Assembly: GCF_009690905.1 (NCBI RefSeq)
Contig: NZ_VOSW01000060.1
Span: 1 to 64,000, forward strand
Source of the DNA: Paraburkholderia madseniana
GTDB lineage: Bacteria > Pseudomonadota > Gammaproteobacteria > Burkholderiales > Burkholderiaceae
Direction of reading: 5' to 3'
Length of the DNA: 64,000 nt
The translations under genes and the position numbers were made by a program. Each line of letters starts with the position of its first letter. Positions within the stretch are counted from its first letter, which is position 1. Shown piece by piece: positions 43,199 to 52,576 of the stretch. Below the pieces are notes generated by a model. It had not been told where the DNA came from. It worked only from the letters and a program-made list of their open reading frames with translations, and ran no database searches.

Positions 43199-43888
43199 AT
43201 ACAACCGCTTAGCAGAAGGTCATTAAGACGAACGCAAACAGGCGCGCGGTATTTAATCGCGGGCGTAGTGCTCGATGACTTTGTTCAGACAGATACCGAT
43301 ATGATCGTACGCTGCAACGGCAGCCGTTCGGAGCGTTGATCATAGCGCCAAGCCATGCATTTTTGGTTCCGGCCCCGCCTCAATCGAGAAAAAACAATCG
43401 GTCAGGTGTGATTTAACAAATACGCTCATCTGTATTTAACGGTTGTTCAAGCGAAATCTTTAACTCGCCGACAGGCAATTGAAACAATCGCGCTCGCCGT
43501 AATAGTCTGCAATAAGTGCTGGTAATAGCGCCATTCTGAATACTGGTTTTGCCGGTACAACGCGTCTTGCGAAGTACGCCGGCAACGCGCCGTGGTTAGC
43601 CAACTTCATTACGGCTTCGTTACACGACAACAGGTAGCATCCCAAGGCCATGCAAGACGCATGGCGGCGCCGTCGAATCTCCACCACATTCAGGCTTTAG
43701 AAGCTATTCCCGAACGCTATCCGGTGTTTCACTAACTACCCTATCTTTTTGAACTGATAAGCTTGGCGCGCGCTGCTGGCCGCCCCGGCCGGCAGCTTCA
43801 ACCCAAGCCTGGTCGTGAGTCGCGCCGGGCGTCCCGCAGCGGCACAACCGCATACGGGAGTATTCGAACTACACCGAGGAGTTAAACA
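43199..43888. other. 690-bp gene-free, AT-richer region
   Basis: No supported gene; the only leftward frame (43460-43687) has no ribosome site and no recognisable sequence. The left end must carry the promoter of the binding-protein/cyclase pair and the right end that of the amino-acid-binding protein. A short inverted repeat AAATAC-N8-GTATTT lies at 43418-43437. GC content is visibly lower than in the flanking genes between about 43370 and 43720. Confidence 0.55.
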
Positions 43889-44671
43889 GTGAAAAAACTG
43901 CTAGCGGCTTTGACGGTTGCTCTGCTTGCAACCGTCTCGATTGGCGCACACGCTAAAGATTGGTCGACAATCCGTTTCGGCGTTGACGCCAGCTACCCCC
44001 CGTTTGAGTCCAAGGGCTCGGACGGCAAGCTCGCGGGCTTCGACATCGACCTCGGCAATGAAATCTGCGCGCGCCTGAAGGCCAAGTGCGTGTGGGTCGA
44101 AAACGACTTCGACGGCATGATCCCGGCCCTGAAGGCGAAGAAGTTCGACGGCGTGCTGTCGTCGATGTCCATGACGCCGCAACGCGCTGAACAGATCGCC
44201 TTCTCGTCGAAGCTGTTCAACACGCCGACGCGCCTCGTCGCGAAGAAGGGTTCGGGCATCCTGCCGACCGCCGATTCGCTCAAGGGCAAGACGGTTGGCG
44301 TCGAGCAAGGCACGATCCAGGAAACCTACGCGAAGACGTACTGGGAAGCGAAGGGCGCGAAGGTCGTGCCGTATCAGAACCAGGACCAGGTCTATGCCGA
44401 CTTGCTGTCGGGCCGTCTGGACGCAGCGCTGCAAGACGCGGTGCAAGCTGACATCGGCTTCCTGAAGACGCCGCGCGGCGCGGGCTTCGACTTCGTCGGC
44501 AAGGACCTCGACGATCCGAAGATCCTCGGCAACGGCGCAGGCATCGGCATGCGCAAGGAAGACGCCGATCTGAAGGCGAAGGTCGACAAGGCGATTGCCG
44601 ACATCATCAAGGACGGTACGTACAAGAAGCTCGAGAAGAAGTACTTCGACTTCGACGTGTACGGCGGCTAA
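43889..44671 (+). CDS. Periplasmic lysine/arginine/ornithine/histidine-type binding protein
   Basis: A 260-residue family 3 solute-binding protein, HisJ/ArgT-like. The signal peptide is cleaved after AHA (about residue 22). 'IRFGVDASYPPFESKGSDGKLAGFDIDLGNEICARL' and 'SMSMTPQRAEQIAFSS' are textbook motifs; the ligand-binding Arg/Asp positions appear conserved. Translation starts at GTG with GAGGAG 8 bases upstream. No permease or ATPase genes follow; a strong terminator 46 bp after the stop confirms a monocistronic unit. It probably serves a transporter encoded elsewhere. Confidence 0.9.
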   Translation: MKKLLAALTVALLATVSIGAHAKDWSTIRFGVDASYPPFESKGSDGKLAGFDIDLGNEICARLKAKCVWVENDFDGMIPALKAKKFDGVLSSMSMTPQRAEQIAFSSKLFNTPTRLVAKKGSGILPTADSLKGKTVGVEQGTIQETYAKTYWEAKGAKVVPYQNQDQVYADLLSGRLDAALQDAVQADIGFLKTPRGAGFDFVGKDLDDPKILGNGAGIGMRKEDADLKAKVDKAIADIIKDGTYKKLEKKYFDFDVYGG

Positions 44672-44716
44672 GCCAGCCACGCGCGCCTGACGGCGCGCTT
44701 GCCGGCTCGCAAAAAC

Positions 44717-44741
44717 CGGGCTCCGCATCACGCGGAGCCCG
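44717..44741 (+). terminator. Rho-independent terminator after the amino-acid-binding protein gene
   Basis: CGGGCTCCGC pairs perfectly with GCGGAGCCCG around the 5-nt loop ATCAC, followed by TTTCGTTTG and preceded by AAAAAC. Confidence 0.8.
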
Positions 44742-44960
44742 TTTCGTTTGCGGGACCGCTTTGCCGCGCCGCCTGGACTGCGATCGAAGCTGACCGGCCG
44801 GCCCGCGCGCCGTGCGCTCCGGGCCGCGCCGCATAAGACCACGCGCCGCGTCATATCGGCTAAGATCGTGCGCTAGAGGCGCTGCGAACCCGCCCGCCAA
44901 TGACCGACCTTTAGACACCCTTTCCCCTTGTAATCATCGACATAGCGCGGCACGCCCCAG

Positions 44961-46097
44961 ATGCCCGCGGATTTGAAAACCATGCAAACCCAAACCCATC
45001 CGCTGATTGCCCCGACGCTCGGCACCGCCCGTATTCTGACGAGTTTTCACTATGGTCCCGGCGGCGGGCAGAAGATTTACATCCAGTCGTCGCTGCATGC
45101 CGACGAGTTGCCTGGCATGCTGGTTTCGTGGGCGTTGCGCCGCAAGCTCGCCGCGCTGGAAGCGGCCGGCAAGGTGCGCGGCGAAGTCGTGATCGTGCCG
45201 GTGGCCAATCCGATCGGCCTGAACCAGCACTTTCTCGGCCATCTGACGGGCCGCTTCGAGACCAACAGCGCGCAGAACTTCAACCGCAATTTCTACGAGC
45301 TGTCGGCGCTGATTCAGCCCGGCATCGAAGCGCGCCTGACCGACAACATCGACGCCAATCGCACGGCGATCCGCGCGGCGATGCGTGAAGCGCTCGACGC
45401 GCAGAAGCCAGAAACAGAACTCGAATCGCAACGTCTGGCGCTGCAAAAGCTCTCGTATGACGCCGATGTCGTGCTCGATCTGCACTGCGACTGGGAAGCC
45501 GCGATGCACCTCTACACGAACCCGGACCTGTGGCCGGAAGTCGAGCCGCTCGCCTGCTATCTGGACGCCAAGGCGTCGCTGCTGGCGCTGAATTCGGTGG
45601 GCAATCCGTTCGACGAAATCCACAGCTTCTGCTGGTCGGATCTGCGCGGCCGTTACGGCGAGCGTTTCCCGATTCCGAACGGCTCGGTCTCGGTCACGAT
45701 CGAGCTGCGCGGTCAACGCGAAGTGTCGTACGAGTACGCGGAGCGTGACGCTCAGGCGATCATCGAGTACCTGACCTCGCGTGGCGTGATCGACGGCACA
45801 CCGGCGCCGCTGCCGGTGCTCGAATTCGCCGCCACGCCTTTGGCCGGCGCCGAGCCGATCGTCGCGCCGATCAGCGGTGTGCTCGTGTATCGTTGTGAAG
45901 TCGGTACCTGGGTCGATGTCGGCCATGAGATCGCCGATATTGTCGATCCGTTGACCGATCGTGTCGTCACACTGAAGAGCACCGTAGCCGGCGTGCTGTA
46001 TGCGCGGCATTTGACGCGCTTCGCGACGGCCGGGCTGGAATTCGCGCGCATTGCCGGAGCGAAGGCGTTCAGAAGCGGGTCGTTGTTGAGCAACTGA
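44961..46097 (+). CDS. Succinylglutamate desuccinylase/aspartoacylase family protein
   Basis: A 378-residue zinc carboxypeptidase-fold (M14-like AstE/AspA) deacylase. Zinc ligands are His46 and Glu49 in SSLHADELPG and the later His in VVLDLHCDWE; 'PVANPIGLNQHFLGHLTGRFETNSAQNFNR' is typical. A C-terminal beta domain (from about 288) resembles a biotinyl/lipoyl-like extension found in this subfamily. It would release an N-acyl group from an amino acid or related amine. The gene follows an amino-acid-binding protein, which suggests use of the imported compound. Starts at 44961 or 44982 are possible. Confidence 0.83.
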   Translation: MPADLKTMQTQTHPLIAPTLGTARILTSFHYGPGGGQKIYIQSSLHADELPGMLVSWALRRKLAALEAAGKVRGEVVIVPVANPIGLNQHFLGHLTGRFETNSAQNFNRNFYELSALIQPGIEARLTDNIDANRTAIRAAMREALDAQKPETELESQRLALQKLSYDADVVLDLHCDWEAAMHLYTNPDLWPEVEPLACYLDAKASLLALNSVGNPFDEIHSFCWSDLRGRYGERFPIPNGSVSVTIELRGQREVSYEYAERDAQAIIEYLTSRGVIDGTPAPLPVLEFAATPLAGAEPIVAPISGVLVYRCEVGTWVDVGHEIADIVDPLTDRVVTLKSTVAGVLYARHLTRFATAGLEFARIAGAKAFRSGSLLSN

Positions 46098-46153
46098 AGA
46101 ACAACTGAAGCCGCGCCTTCCCAGGATTCATCTGCGGAAGCTGTGTCTGCCAA

Positions 46154-46186
46154 GCAAAACGCCCGCTATTTCTGCGGGTGTTTTGC
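46154..46186. terminator. Bidirectional terminator between the deacylase and metQ-like genes
   Basis: GCAAAACGCCCGC pairs with GCGGGTGTTTTGC (one G-T pair) around a 7-nt loop. T- and A-rich arms give a terminator in both directions between convergent genes. Confidence 0.75.
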
Positions 46187-46252
46187 GTTTACGGGTCTGT
46201 TGCGAAAGAGCGGAGTGCTCAAAGGCGGCCGGAAAGCCGCCTATAAAAGCGC

Positions 46253-47059
46253 TCAGAAAGCCGGAATGATCGCGCCTTTGAACTGCGTGTCGATGTACTT
46301 GCGCACTTCATCCGACTCGTACGCCGCGACCAGCTTCTTGACCCACGGCTTGTCGCGATCCTGCGCGCGCACGGCGATCAGATTCGCGTACGGACCTTTG
46401 AGGTCCTCGATCGCGATCGCGTCTTTCGTCGGCTGCAAGCCGGCCTTCACCGCGTAGTCCGTGTTGATCGACGCCGCGTCGAGGTCGTCGAGCGAGCGCG
46501 GCAATTGCGCGGCGTCGAGCTCCACCAGCTTGATCTTCTTCGGATTCTCGGCGACGTCGAGCGGCGTGGCATTGACGCCGTTCGTGCCGACGCCCGGCTT
46601 CAGTTTGATCACGCCGTACTTCTGCAGCAGCAGCAGCGCGCGGTTGCCATTCGACGGATCGTTCTGGATGCCGACCTTCGCGCCTTCCGGCAAGTCCTTC
46701 AGTGACTTGAGTTTCTTCGAATAGAAGCCCATCGGCGAAACGTAGGTCAGGCCGACGTTGACGATCTTGTAGCCACGCTGCTTGATCTGGCTATCGAGAA
46801 ACGGCTGGTGCTGGAAACCGTTGGCGTCGAGGTCACCGGAGTCGAGCGCCGCGTTCGGCTGCACGTAGTCGTTGAATTCGATGACCTTCACATTCAGCCC
46901 TTCGCGCGCGGCCACTTTGGTCACGACCGACCAGATTTGTGCGTCCGGGCCGCTCATCGTGCCGATCTTCAGTTGTTTGTCGTCGGCATGCGCAAACGTT
47001 GCCGTAAGCGAAACGGCGGCGATAGCGAGCAGATTCTGGATGATTTTGCGGCGTTGCAT
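46253..47059 (-). CDS. metQ: MetQ/NlpA-family D-methionine-type binding protein
   Basis: A 268-residue substrate-binding protein of the NlpA/MetQ family. 'QLKIGTMSGPDAQIWSVVTKVAAREGLNVKVIEFNDYVQPNAAL' and 'DANGFQHQPFLDSQ' are diagnostic. The signal peptide ends at AHA|DDK with no lipobox cysteine, so it is a soluble periplasmic protein rather than a lipoprotein. ATG 47059 is used, with GGGGA upstream; an in-frame GTG lies 12 bases earlier. metN and metI are not adjacent. Methionine is the best guess for the ligand, but related proteins bind other amino acids. Confidence 0.87.
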   Translation of the reverse strand: MQRRKIIQNLLAIAAVSLTATFAHADDKQLKIGTMSGPDAQIWSVVTKVAAREGLNVKVIEFNDYVQPNAALDSGDLDANGFQHQPFLDSQIKQRGYKIVNVGLTYVSPMGFYSKKLKSLKDLPEGAKVGIQNDPSNGNRALLLLQKYGVIKLKPGVGTNGVNATPLDVAENPKKIKLVELDAAQLPRSLDDLDAASINTDYAVKAGLQPTKDAIAIEDLKGPYANLIAVRAQDRDKPWVKKLVAAYESDEVRKYIDTQFKGAIIPAF

Positions 47060-47358
47060 GCGTTTCCCCACAAGCGATTTTGATTGGTAGGTGCGGATCG
47101 TCGCATGCCCCCGATGCCCCCGAAAACCAATCGTTTTTCACACGCTTATATGCACGATCTGGAAAAAGCTTATGAGCGGCGTGCCTTGCTTGATTTCAAC
47201 TGGCAACGCTATGTGAGTGTCGCGCCGGCGCGACAGATTACAAAAATAAGCAAAGCTGTCACATACCTTACTCTGCGTTCCCTTAAATTTCGGGCCATCG
47301 CACGACCTTACCAAAGAGTACGGCGTGGTGATCGCTTAATTTTTAATCGGAGAAAGTC

Positions 47359-48501
47359 TTGAACAAGAAAGTATTGGCCGCCGCTACGCTCGCCGTCTTC
47401 GCCACCGCCGCACACGCACAAAGCAGCGTCACGCTGTATGGCTTGATCGATGCCGGTTTCACCTATGTCAACCATGCTGGCCCTCAAGGCCAGAAGCTCT
47501 ATCAATACGGCGACGGTGTCGCCCAAGCCAGCCGTTGGGGCCTGCGCGGTTCTGAAGACCTCGGCAATGGCCTGAAGGCGCTGTTCACGTTGGAAAACGG
47601 CTTTAACTCCGGCACCGGCGCGCTCGGCCAGGGCAGCTCGCTGTTCGGCCGTCAGGCATACGTCGGTCTGTCGCAGAACGGCATCGGCACGCTCACGTTC
47701 GGTCGCCAATACTCGTTCTCGACCGACTTTCTGGGTGGCGTGTACACCAACGGCAGCCAGACCGTCGCTGGTAACTACGGCTATCACATCAACGATGTCG
47801 ACCAGCTCACGTCGAGCCGCGTCAGCAACGCGGTCAAGTTCACCAGCGCGAACTTCGCGGGCCTGACCTTCGGCGGCATGTACGGCTTCTCGAACCAGGC
47901 TGGTGCATTTGCTGGCGCGCCGGGCGCAAGCGGTTCATCGTCGGTTTACAGCTTTGGCGTGAACTATGCGAACGGCCCGTTCGGCATCGGCGCTGCGTAC
48001 ACGGACATCCGCTACCCGGGTTCGGCATCGCCGACCACCTTCTCGACGACGCTCGCAAACTCGGCGATCAGCGGTACGGCGAAGGACCTGTCCACGGTCG
48101 GCGTCGGCACCAAGTACTCGATCGGCGCGGCAACGATGTGGGCTCTCTGGACGCACACGAACATCGAGCAGATTACCGGTCACATGACGACGTTCAACGC
48201 GTACGAAGCAGGCGGCAAGTACGCATTCACGCCGGCACTGACGGGCGCGCTGGGCTACACGTACATGCAGTCCAAGGATCAGACCAACGGTCACTGGAAT
48301 CAGATCGACGCCAGCGTCGACTACGCACTGAGCAAGCGCACCGACGTGTACCTGCTGGGCGTCTATCAGGCTGCTGCGGGCAAGACGTCGAAGAATACCG
48401 GTCTGCAAGCGCAGATCGGCTCCAGCACGAGCAGCTTCCTGCCGGTGGCAGGCGCAAGCACGCAACTGGCAGTTCGCGCAGGCCTGCGTCACAAGTTCTA
48501 A
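47359..48501 (+). CDS. Gram-negative trimeric porin (OmpC/OmpQ type)
   Basis: A 380-residue 16-strand porin of the family abundant in Burkholderiales. The signal peptide ends AHA|QSS (residue 20), then SSVTLYGLIDAGFTYV forms the first strand. 'ASRWGLRGSEDLGNGLKALFTLENGF', 'LFGRQAYVGLSQNGIGTLTFGRQYS' and the C-terminal strand ending LRHKF (terminal Phe for BAM recognition) are standard. The start codon is TTG with GGAG 7 bases upstream. Its 299-bp upstream region is shared with metQ, which is divergent. A strong terminator follows. Confidence 0.92.
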   Translation: MNKKVLAAATLAVFATAAHAQSSVTLYGLIDAGFTYVNHAGPQGQKLYQYGDGVAQASRWGLRGSEDLGNGLKALFTLENGFNSGTGALGQGSSLFGRQAYVGLSQNGIGTLTFGRQYSFSTDFLGGVYTNGSQTVAGNYGYHINDVDQLTSSRVSNAVKFTSANFAGLTFGGMYGFSNQAGAFAGAPGASGSSSVYSFGVNYANGPFGIGAAYTDIRYPGSASPTTFSTTLANSAISGTAKDLSTVGVGTKYSIGAATMWALWTHTNIEQITGHMTTFNAYEAGGKYAFTPALTGALGYTYMQSKDQTNGHWNQIDASVDYALSKRTDVYLLGVYQAAAGKTSKNTGLQAQIGSSTSSFLPVAGASTQLAVRAGLRHKF

Positions 48502-48558
48502 GCGAGTTTTGCCTTGTCGGTGAGGAGCGCGAGTTCCTTGCTGTCCCCGAGGTTCTGG

Positions 48559-48587
48559 AAAACGCCCTGCGGGGCGTTTTTCTTTTA
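48559..48587 (+). terminator. Rho-independent terminator of the porin gene
   Basis: AAAACGCCC pairs perfectly with GGGCGTTTT around TGCG, followed by TTCTTTT; 58 bp after the porin stop. Confidence 0.85.
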
Positions 48588-48734
48588 AGGCGGCGGTTTT
48601 TCAGGCCCCCGCGTTGATCTAAAGATGTCTTGCGCCACCCCGCCACTTCCAGCGCTGCCGCCGCATCCACGCCAGACTGCCCGCATGACAAAGCCGCTGC
48701 GGCGCCGGCTGCTTCGCTTCGAGCGTCTCATCAA

Positions 48735-49370
48735 CTATCGAGTCAGTCTCGACGGAACGCGTCCCATACCGTTTTGTGGACTAAAGGTCTGCACCGGACG
48801 ACCAGGCGCTGGGGTAACAGCATTGGTGGGCGTGTTGCGCAGCCCCGGTGCAAGATAGACGAATTTCCACCCGCCGTAAGTCTGCTCCGTCTCGAAGTCT
48901 GCATATCGCCGCGGAAACTCCGCGCGCTTGATCGTCGGCGCCTCCGAGCTGCTGTACACGCCATAAAAGCGATCGCCCTGCCGCAAGAAGAGCCAATCGG
49001 TCTTGCCAGTGACCGGATCCGGGTATGCCTGACGCAGATGATGCATCGGAACCGGAAAGCGCGCGTCGTCCAGCAGATCGTCGACCGACGCCGGATAGAC
49101 GCGGCCGACGCGGTAATACCGCACAATCGCCTGCCGGTACTGGTCACCCACGAACAACAGTTGTTTCTCCTGCTCGCGCCGCCGTTCCAACGACCAGACA
49201 TCGAGCGCGCCCGCCAACGCGATCGACATCAGCGTCAGCGCGATCAATAGCGCCAGCAGCACGAGTCCACGCTGGCGCGCGGCGCAAGGCCTGGTTCGGC
49301 GCCACGCAGCCCGCTTCGATGCCGACGGAATACGCGCGCCGCCTCGCACTGAGCAAGCGCCGCGACTCAC
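48735..49370 (-). CDS. Pseudopilin-like protein, last gene of the T2SS-like operon
   Basis: A 211-residue protein with a basic leader of about 34 residues. An atypical prepilin site follows, Q-R-G|L-V-L-L-A-L-L, where the usual Glu at mature position 5 is replaced by Ala. The long amphipathic helix continues to REQEKQLLFVGDQYRQAIVRYY. The periplasmic part has the GspG-like YPDPVTGKTDW, matching the P-x-D-P motif in the two preceding pseudopilins. Without Glu5 it may be a tip-type (GspK-like) subunit, since GspK also lacks Glu5. The start overlaps the previous stop (ATGA). Confidence 0.75.
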   Translation of the reverse strand: MSRGACSVRGGARIPSASKRAAWRRTRPCAARQRGLVLLALLIALTLMSIALAGALDVWSLERRREQEKQLLFVGDQYRQAIVRYYRVGRVYPASVDDLLDDARFPVPMHHLRQAYPDPVTGKTDWLFLRQGDRFYGVYSSSEAPTIKRAEFPRRYADFETEQTYGGWKFVYLAPGLRNTPTNAVTPAPGRPVQTFSPQNGMGRVPSRLTR

Positions 49371-49756
49371 TTGCCTGCTCCTGCTGGGTCGGCAGGCGTG
49401 CCCTGCGGACTACTCGCCGGCACGACGTCGTACACGCCCGTCTTGGTTTCATCGGGCGAGGCGATCACCGCCCACTTGTCGTCGCCGTTGACCGGATCGG
49501 TTGGAACCGCCCGCAGATAGTGCTTCGTCACCAGTTCTTCGAGCGTATCCGGGTACTGGCCGTTGTCGCCGTAGTATTTATCGATCGCATCGCGCATCAC
49601 CGCGACGTTCTGCTGCCGGACCTGCTCCTTGCCGCGTTCGATGCTGTGCATATAGCGCGGCAGCGCGATCGTCAGAAGCAGGCCAATGATCGCCATCACG
49701 ACAACCAGTTCGATCAGCGTAAAACCGCGGGATCTGCGCGTATAAGCGGGTTTCAT
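49367..49756 (-). CDS. GspG-like pseudopilin
   Basis: A 129-residue type II secretion pseudopilin with a short basic leader and the prepilin peptidase motif R-G|F-T-L-I-E-L (mature Glu5 present). The hydrophobic helix runs VVVMAIIGLLLTIALP. The globular part has 'DNGQYPDTLEELV' and AVPTDPVNGDDKW, as in GspG. The tail is proline-rich. It lies between two other pseudopilin genes (9 bp after the previous stop, four-base overlap with the next). It is a structural subunit of the pseudopilus. Confidence 0.83.
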   Translation of the reverse strand: MKPAYTRRSRGFTLIELVVVMAIIGLLLTIALPRYMHSIERGKEQVRQQNVAVMRDAIDKYYGDNGQYPDTLEELVTKHYLRAVPTDPVNGDDKWAVIASPDETKTGVYDVVPASSPQGTPADPAGAGK

Positions 49757-49765
49757 GATGCACCG

Positions 49766-50305
49766 TCACCATTGTTTGTACGGCACGCCGTTGATGCCGG
49801 CGCGATCGGATTTCGACGACACGTCGAACACATCCTTGCCGGCCTGATCGTTTCCCGACGGCGCATCGGCACCGACCTGATCCGGCGGCACCCCATAGGA
49901 CCGCACGTTCCAGGTGTCTTCCGCGGCCGTTTCCGGATCGCCGGAAAAAAACGGATCCCGTGGCACGTGGCGAAGGAACATCAACAGACTGCCTTTCGGA
50001 TCCTTCGCATTGGGTACGCCTGTCACGAGTACGGTCAGCGACGCCGGATAGCCGGACGCCTCTGCCTCCTTGTCGATCAACCCCGCGTCGCTCGAATCCT
50101 TGTAGGCGTCGAGTGCCGTGCGAATCTCGCGCAACGCGGCGCTCAACTGCTGTTCCTTCTGACGCTGCACGATCAGTTCGGAGAACGGCATGATCGCGAG
50201 CGCCAGGATGGACACGAGCGCGAGCGTGATCACCAGCTCGATCAACGTGAACCCACGCTGATCGAGCCGGCTTGCGCTACCCGAGTGGACCGTGTTCTTC
50301 GGCAT
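49766..50305 (-). CDS. Pseudopilin (GspG/GspH-like) of the T2SS-like operon
   Basis: A 179-residue pseudopilin with a leader cleaved at Q-R-G|F-T-L-I-E-L-V, then the hydrophobic helix VITLALVSILALAIMPFSELI. It has HVPRDPF and a C-terminal 'DVFDVSSKSDRAGINGVPYKQW', a tail shared by a group of Burkholderiales pseudopilins. ATG 50305 is chosen because GAGG lies 7 bases upstream; GTG 50311 is in frame. It follows the secretin gene by 9 bp. Confidence 0.82.
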   Translation of the reverse strand: MPKNTVHSGSASRLDQRGFTLIELVITLALVSILALAIMPFSELIVQRQKEQQLSAALREIRTALDAYKDSSDAGLIDKEAEASGYPASLTVLVTGVPNAKDPKGSLLMFLRHVPRDPFFSGDPETAAEDTWNVRSYGVPPDQVGADAPSGNDQAGKDVFDVSSKSDRAGINGVPYKQW

Positions 50306-50314
50306 GGCCACGCC

Positions 50315-52576
50315 TCAATACCCGTTTTGAATCGAGCGAAGCGGGTTCTCGGTCGGCATGTCACCCGGCGGCATCTGCAGGATCGACGGAGGGGGCGTGG
50401 GTGCCGGTGCGGGTGCCGCCGGGGCAGGCGCGGGCGGCTGGGTGGCCGCCGGCGCCGCATTCGCCCCAGCGCCCGGCTCGGCCTCGCCTCCCGCCTGCTC
50501 CGCTGCCGGCGGCGCATTGGGAACCGGCACCGGCGCCGGCGCGGTCGATTGCGGCGCAAAGCGTCCTCCGTAGGGTGCGGGTGGCGGCGTCGTGCGCGGC
50601 GGTGGCGGCAGTTGCCCAAACGAACCGGTCGCGGGCACCGTCGCCGAACTGTTCGCCGCTGCGCCGGCTTGAGCGGACTTGCCACCTGTCGTGCCACCGC
50701 CTACGCTGCCGGGCAGCGGCTTTACAGCAGGCGCTCCGGGCACCGCTGCGGCGGCCATGACGGGATCGAGCCGAAGCTGGTCGGCGTGCACATTGACGTC
50801 GGTGCCGGACCAGACCTCCTGCGTGTCCACGTCAGCCGCGAGCTGCGGCCGGACAATGTGCGGCGTGATCTGCAACACGATCTCCGTCTTCACATGGTCG
50901 CCGTTGTGGTCCGAGAACAGGCGCCCGAGCACAGGCAACTGCCCGAGGCCGGGCACCTTGTCGGCCGACCTGCGGTCCTGATCCGAAATCAGCCCGCCGA
51001 GAATCTGACTTTCACCGTCTCTCAGACGCAGGCTTGTCGACGCGCTACGCGTTCCTATCTGATAGGCGAGCGAGCTCAGACCTGTTTGCGAATTGCCGCT
51101 CTGGATCGTATTGGTGATATTGCTGACTTCGAGATTCAGTTTGATGCCGACATCGCCATCCCGATAGACCTGCGGCTCCACTTCGAGCTTGATACCGACA
51201 TCGATGTACTGAATCATTTGCGTGTACGACGGACCGCTCGTGCTGGGCGTGCTGGAACTCGAAATCACCGGCAACTTGTCGCCGATCAGGATCCGGGCCT
51301 TCTCCTTGTTACGCGTCCGGATGCGTGGACTCGCCAGCAAATTCGCGTCGGTATCCGTAAGCTTGAAGTTCGCCGTCGCGGAGAGGCCGCTGACATTCAG
51401 CGCATTGATGGGAAGATGGTGCAATGCGCCCCATGTGTCCGCCGTGGACGGTGTCGACACCGAGAACGAGTTCGGCCATTCGATCCCGAGATTGGACAGG
51501 CGTTCGTGCGATACCTCCAGCACCTCGACTTCCAGCATCACCTCCGGTTCTGGCAAGTCCTGCGCGGCGATCATCTCTTCGGCAACCTTGATGGTGTCCG
51601 GGGTGCCGCGGATCGTCACGGTGTTCGCGCGCTCGTCGATCACGACTTCCTTGATCTTCAGCAGGCTCTTCAGCAGCGACTGGATCTGTTTGGCGTCGAC
51701 ATTCGACAACTGAAACGTGCGTACCTTCAATTCCTGATATTCAAGCTGCTTGGCCGGCGTCGCCGGGTAGATGAAAAGCGTATTCGCGTTGAGTTGCTTC
51801 TTGTCGAGCTGATTCTGCATCAGGATCATATCGACCGTATCCTGCAGCGACGCGTTCGTCACGAAGATGGTCGTCTTCAGGTCCGCACGAACGTCGCGGT
51901 CGAAGATGACGTTCAATCCCGAAGTGCGCGACAACGCTTCGAAGACCATGCGCACATTGGCATCGCGAAACTGCAGTGTGATCGGGGTACGCATGATCGA
52001 CGATGCGGCACGCTGCTCTTCCTTGTCCGCGCGTTGCTGCCGAATCTTGTCGTCGATTTCCTTTTGCATCTGCAACGCGAGCGCATTGGTCGGATTCGTC
52101 AGCAATACGCGGTGCACGCGATCGGACGCCGGCCCAAACGAACCGCGCTGCATCATGCGGTCCGCTTCCTGCAGGGTTGCGAGATCCCGGCGGTCCTGGT
52201 CGATCAGCGCGCCGATCTTGCGGCCGCGTTCGTTGGTCGGATCGATCTGGCTTGCCGCATAAAGCTTCTGGATCGCGGCATCGAACTGGTAGCTCTGACG
52301 AAACTGGTCGGCCTGATCGAGTAGCGCGTTGACCTGATCATTGCGGTCGTGCAGATAGTTGAGTTTCGCCTCGGCGCCGGTTGGAGTGTCATGCAGGATC
52401 GGCATTTGCACGCAACCACTGACGGCAAGCATGGAGATAGCGACCGCGAGCGCACGCTTTCTCGCGACCCCCGCGATTGGCCTGCGCTGAGCACGGAACG
52501 GGACAAGTGGCAAGAGATGGTTCGCTGGGCCGCTGTCCCCATTGCGGCCCGCACCCCGTGTGCGTGAGGTTGTCAT
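50315..52576 (-). CDS. Secretin of the GspD/PilQ superfamily with TPR-like N-domain
   Basis: A 753-residue outer-membrane secretin. The N-terminal leader ends in a lipobox (LAVSGC, Cys55). A TPR-like helical region (about 75-170, LLDQADQFRQSYQFDAAIQKLYAASQ) replaces the usual N0 entry, followed by an STN/N1-like domain ('DERANTVTIRGTPDTIKVAEEMI'). The secretin core has 'LLASPRIRTRNKEKARILIGDKLPV' and 'VPGLGQLPVLGRLFS'. The last 150 residues are Pro/Ala-rich and low complexity. Domain order differs from canonical GspD and resembles TPR-bearing, MshL/PilQ-like secretins. It starts immediately after the GspC-like stop. Confidence 0.88.
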   Translation of the reverse strand: MTTSRTRGAGRNGDSGPANHLLPLVPFRAQRRPIAGVARKRALAVAISMLAVSGCVQMPILHDTPTGAEAKLNYLHDRNDQVNALLDQADQFRQSYQFDAAIQKLYAASQIDPTNERGRKIGALIDQDRRDLATLQEADRMMQRGSFGPASDRVHRVLLTNPTNALALQMQKEIDDKIRQQRADKEEQRAASSIMRTPITLQFRDANVRMVFEALSRTSGLNVIFDRDVRADLKTTIFVTNASLQDTVDMILMQNQLDKKQLNANTLFIYPATPAKQLEYQELKVRTFQLSNVDAKQIQSLLKSLLKIKEVVIDERANTVTIRGTPDTIKVAEEMIAAQDLPEPEVMLEVEVLEVSHERLSNLGIEWPNSFSVSTPSTADTWGALHHLPINALNVSGLSATANFKLTDTDANLLASPRIRTRNKEKARILIGDKLPVISSSSTPSTSGPSYTQMIQYIDVGIKLEVEPQVYRDGDVGIKLNLEVSNITNTIQSGNSQTGLSSLAYQIGTRSASTSLRLRDGESQILGGLISDQDRRSADKVPGLGQLPVLGRLFSDHNGDHVKTEIVLQITPHIVRPQLAADVDTQEVWSGTDVNVHADQLRLDPVMAAAAVPGAPAVKPLPGSVGGGTTGGKSAQAGAAANSSATVPATGSFGQLPPPPRTTPPPAPYGGRFAPQSTAPAPVPVPNAPPAAEQAGGEAEPGAGANAAPAATQPPAPAPAAPAPAPTPPPSILQMPPGDMPTENPLRSIQNGY

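Noticed and set aside
43460..43687. A 75-codon - strand frame in the gene-free region
   Set aside because: No ribosome site and no domain or export signal; not supportable as a gene.
47060..47358. Possible SAM-type riboswitch upstream of the metQ-like gene
   Set aside because: I saw no conserved SAM-I/SAM-II core or leader hairpin with terminator; the region reads as a simple divergent promoter.
49025..52324. A 1099-codon open frame on the + strand
   Set aside because: It is antisense to the secretin and pseudopilin genes, is extremely rich in Arg, His and Asp, has no domain signal and reflects high-GC codon shadowing of the real genes.
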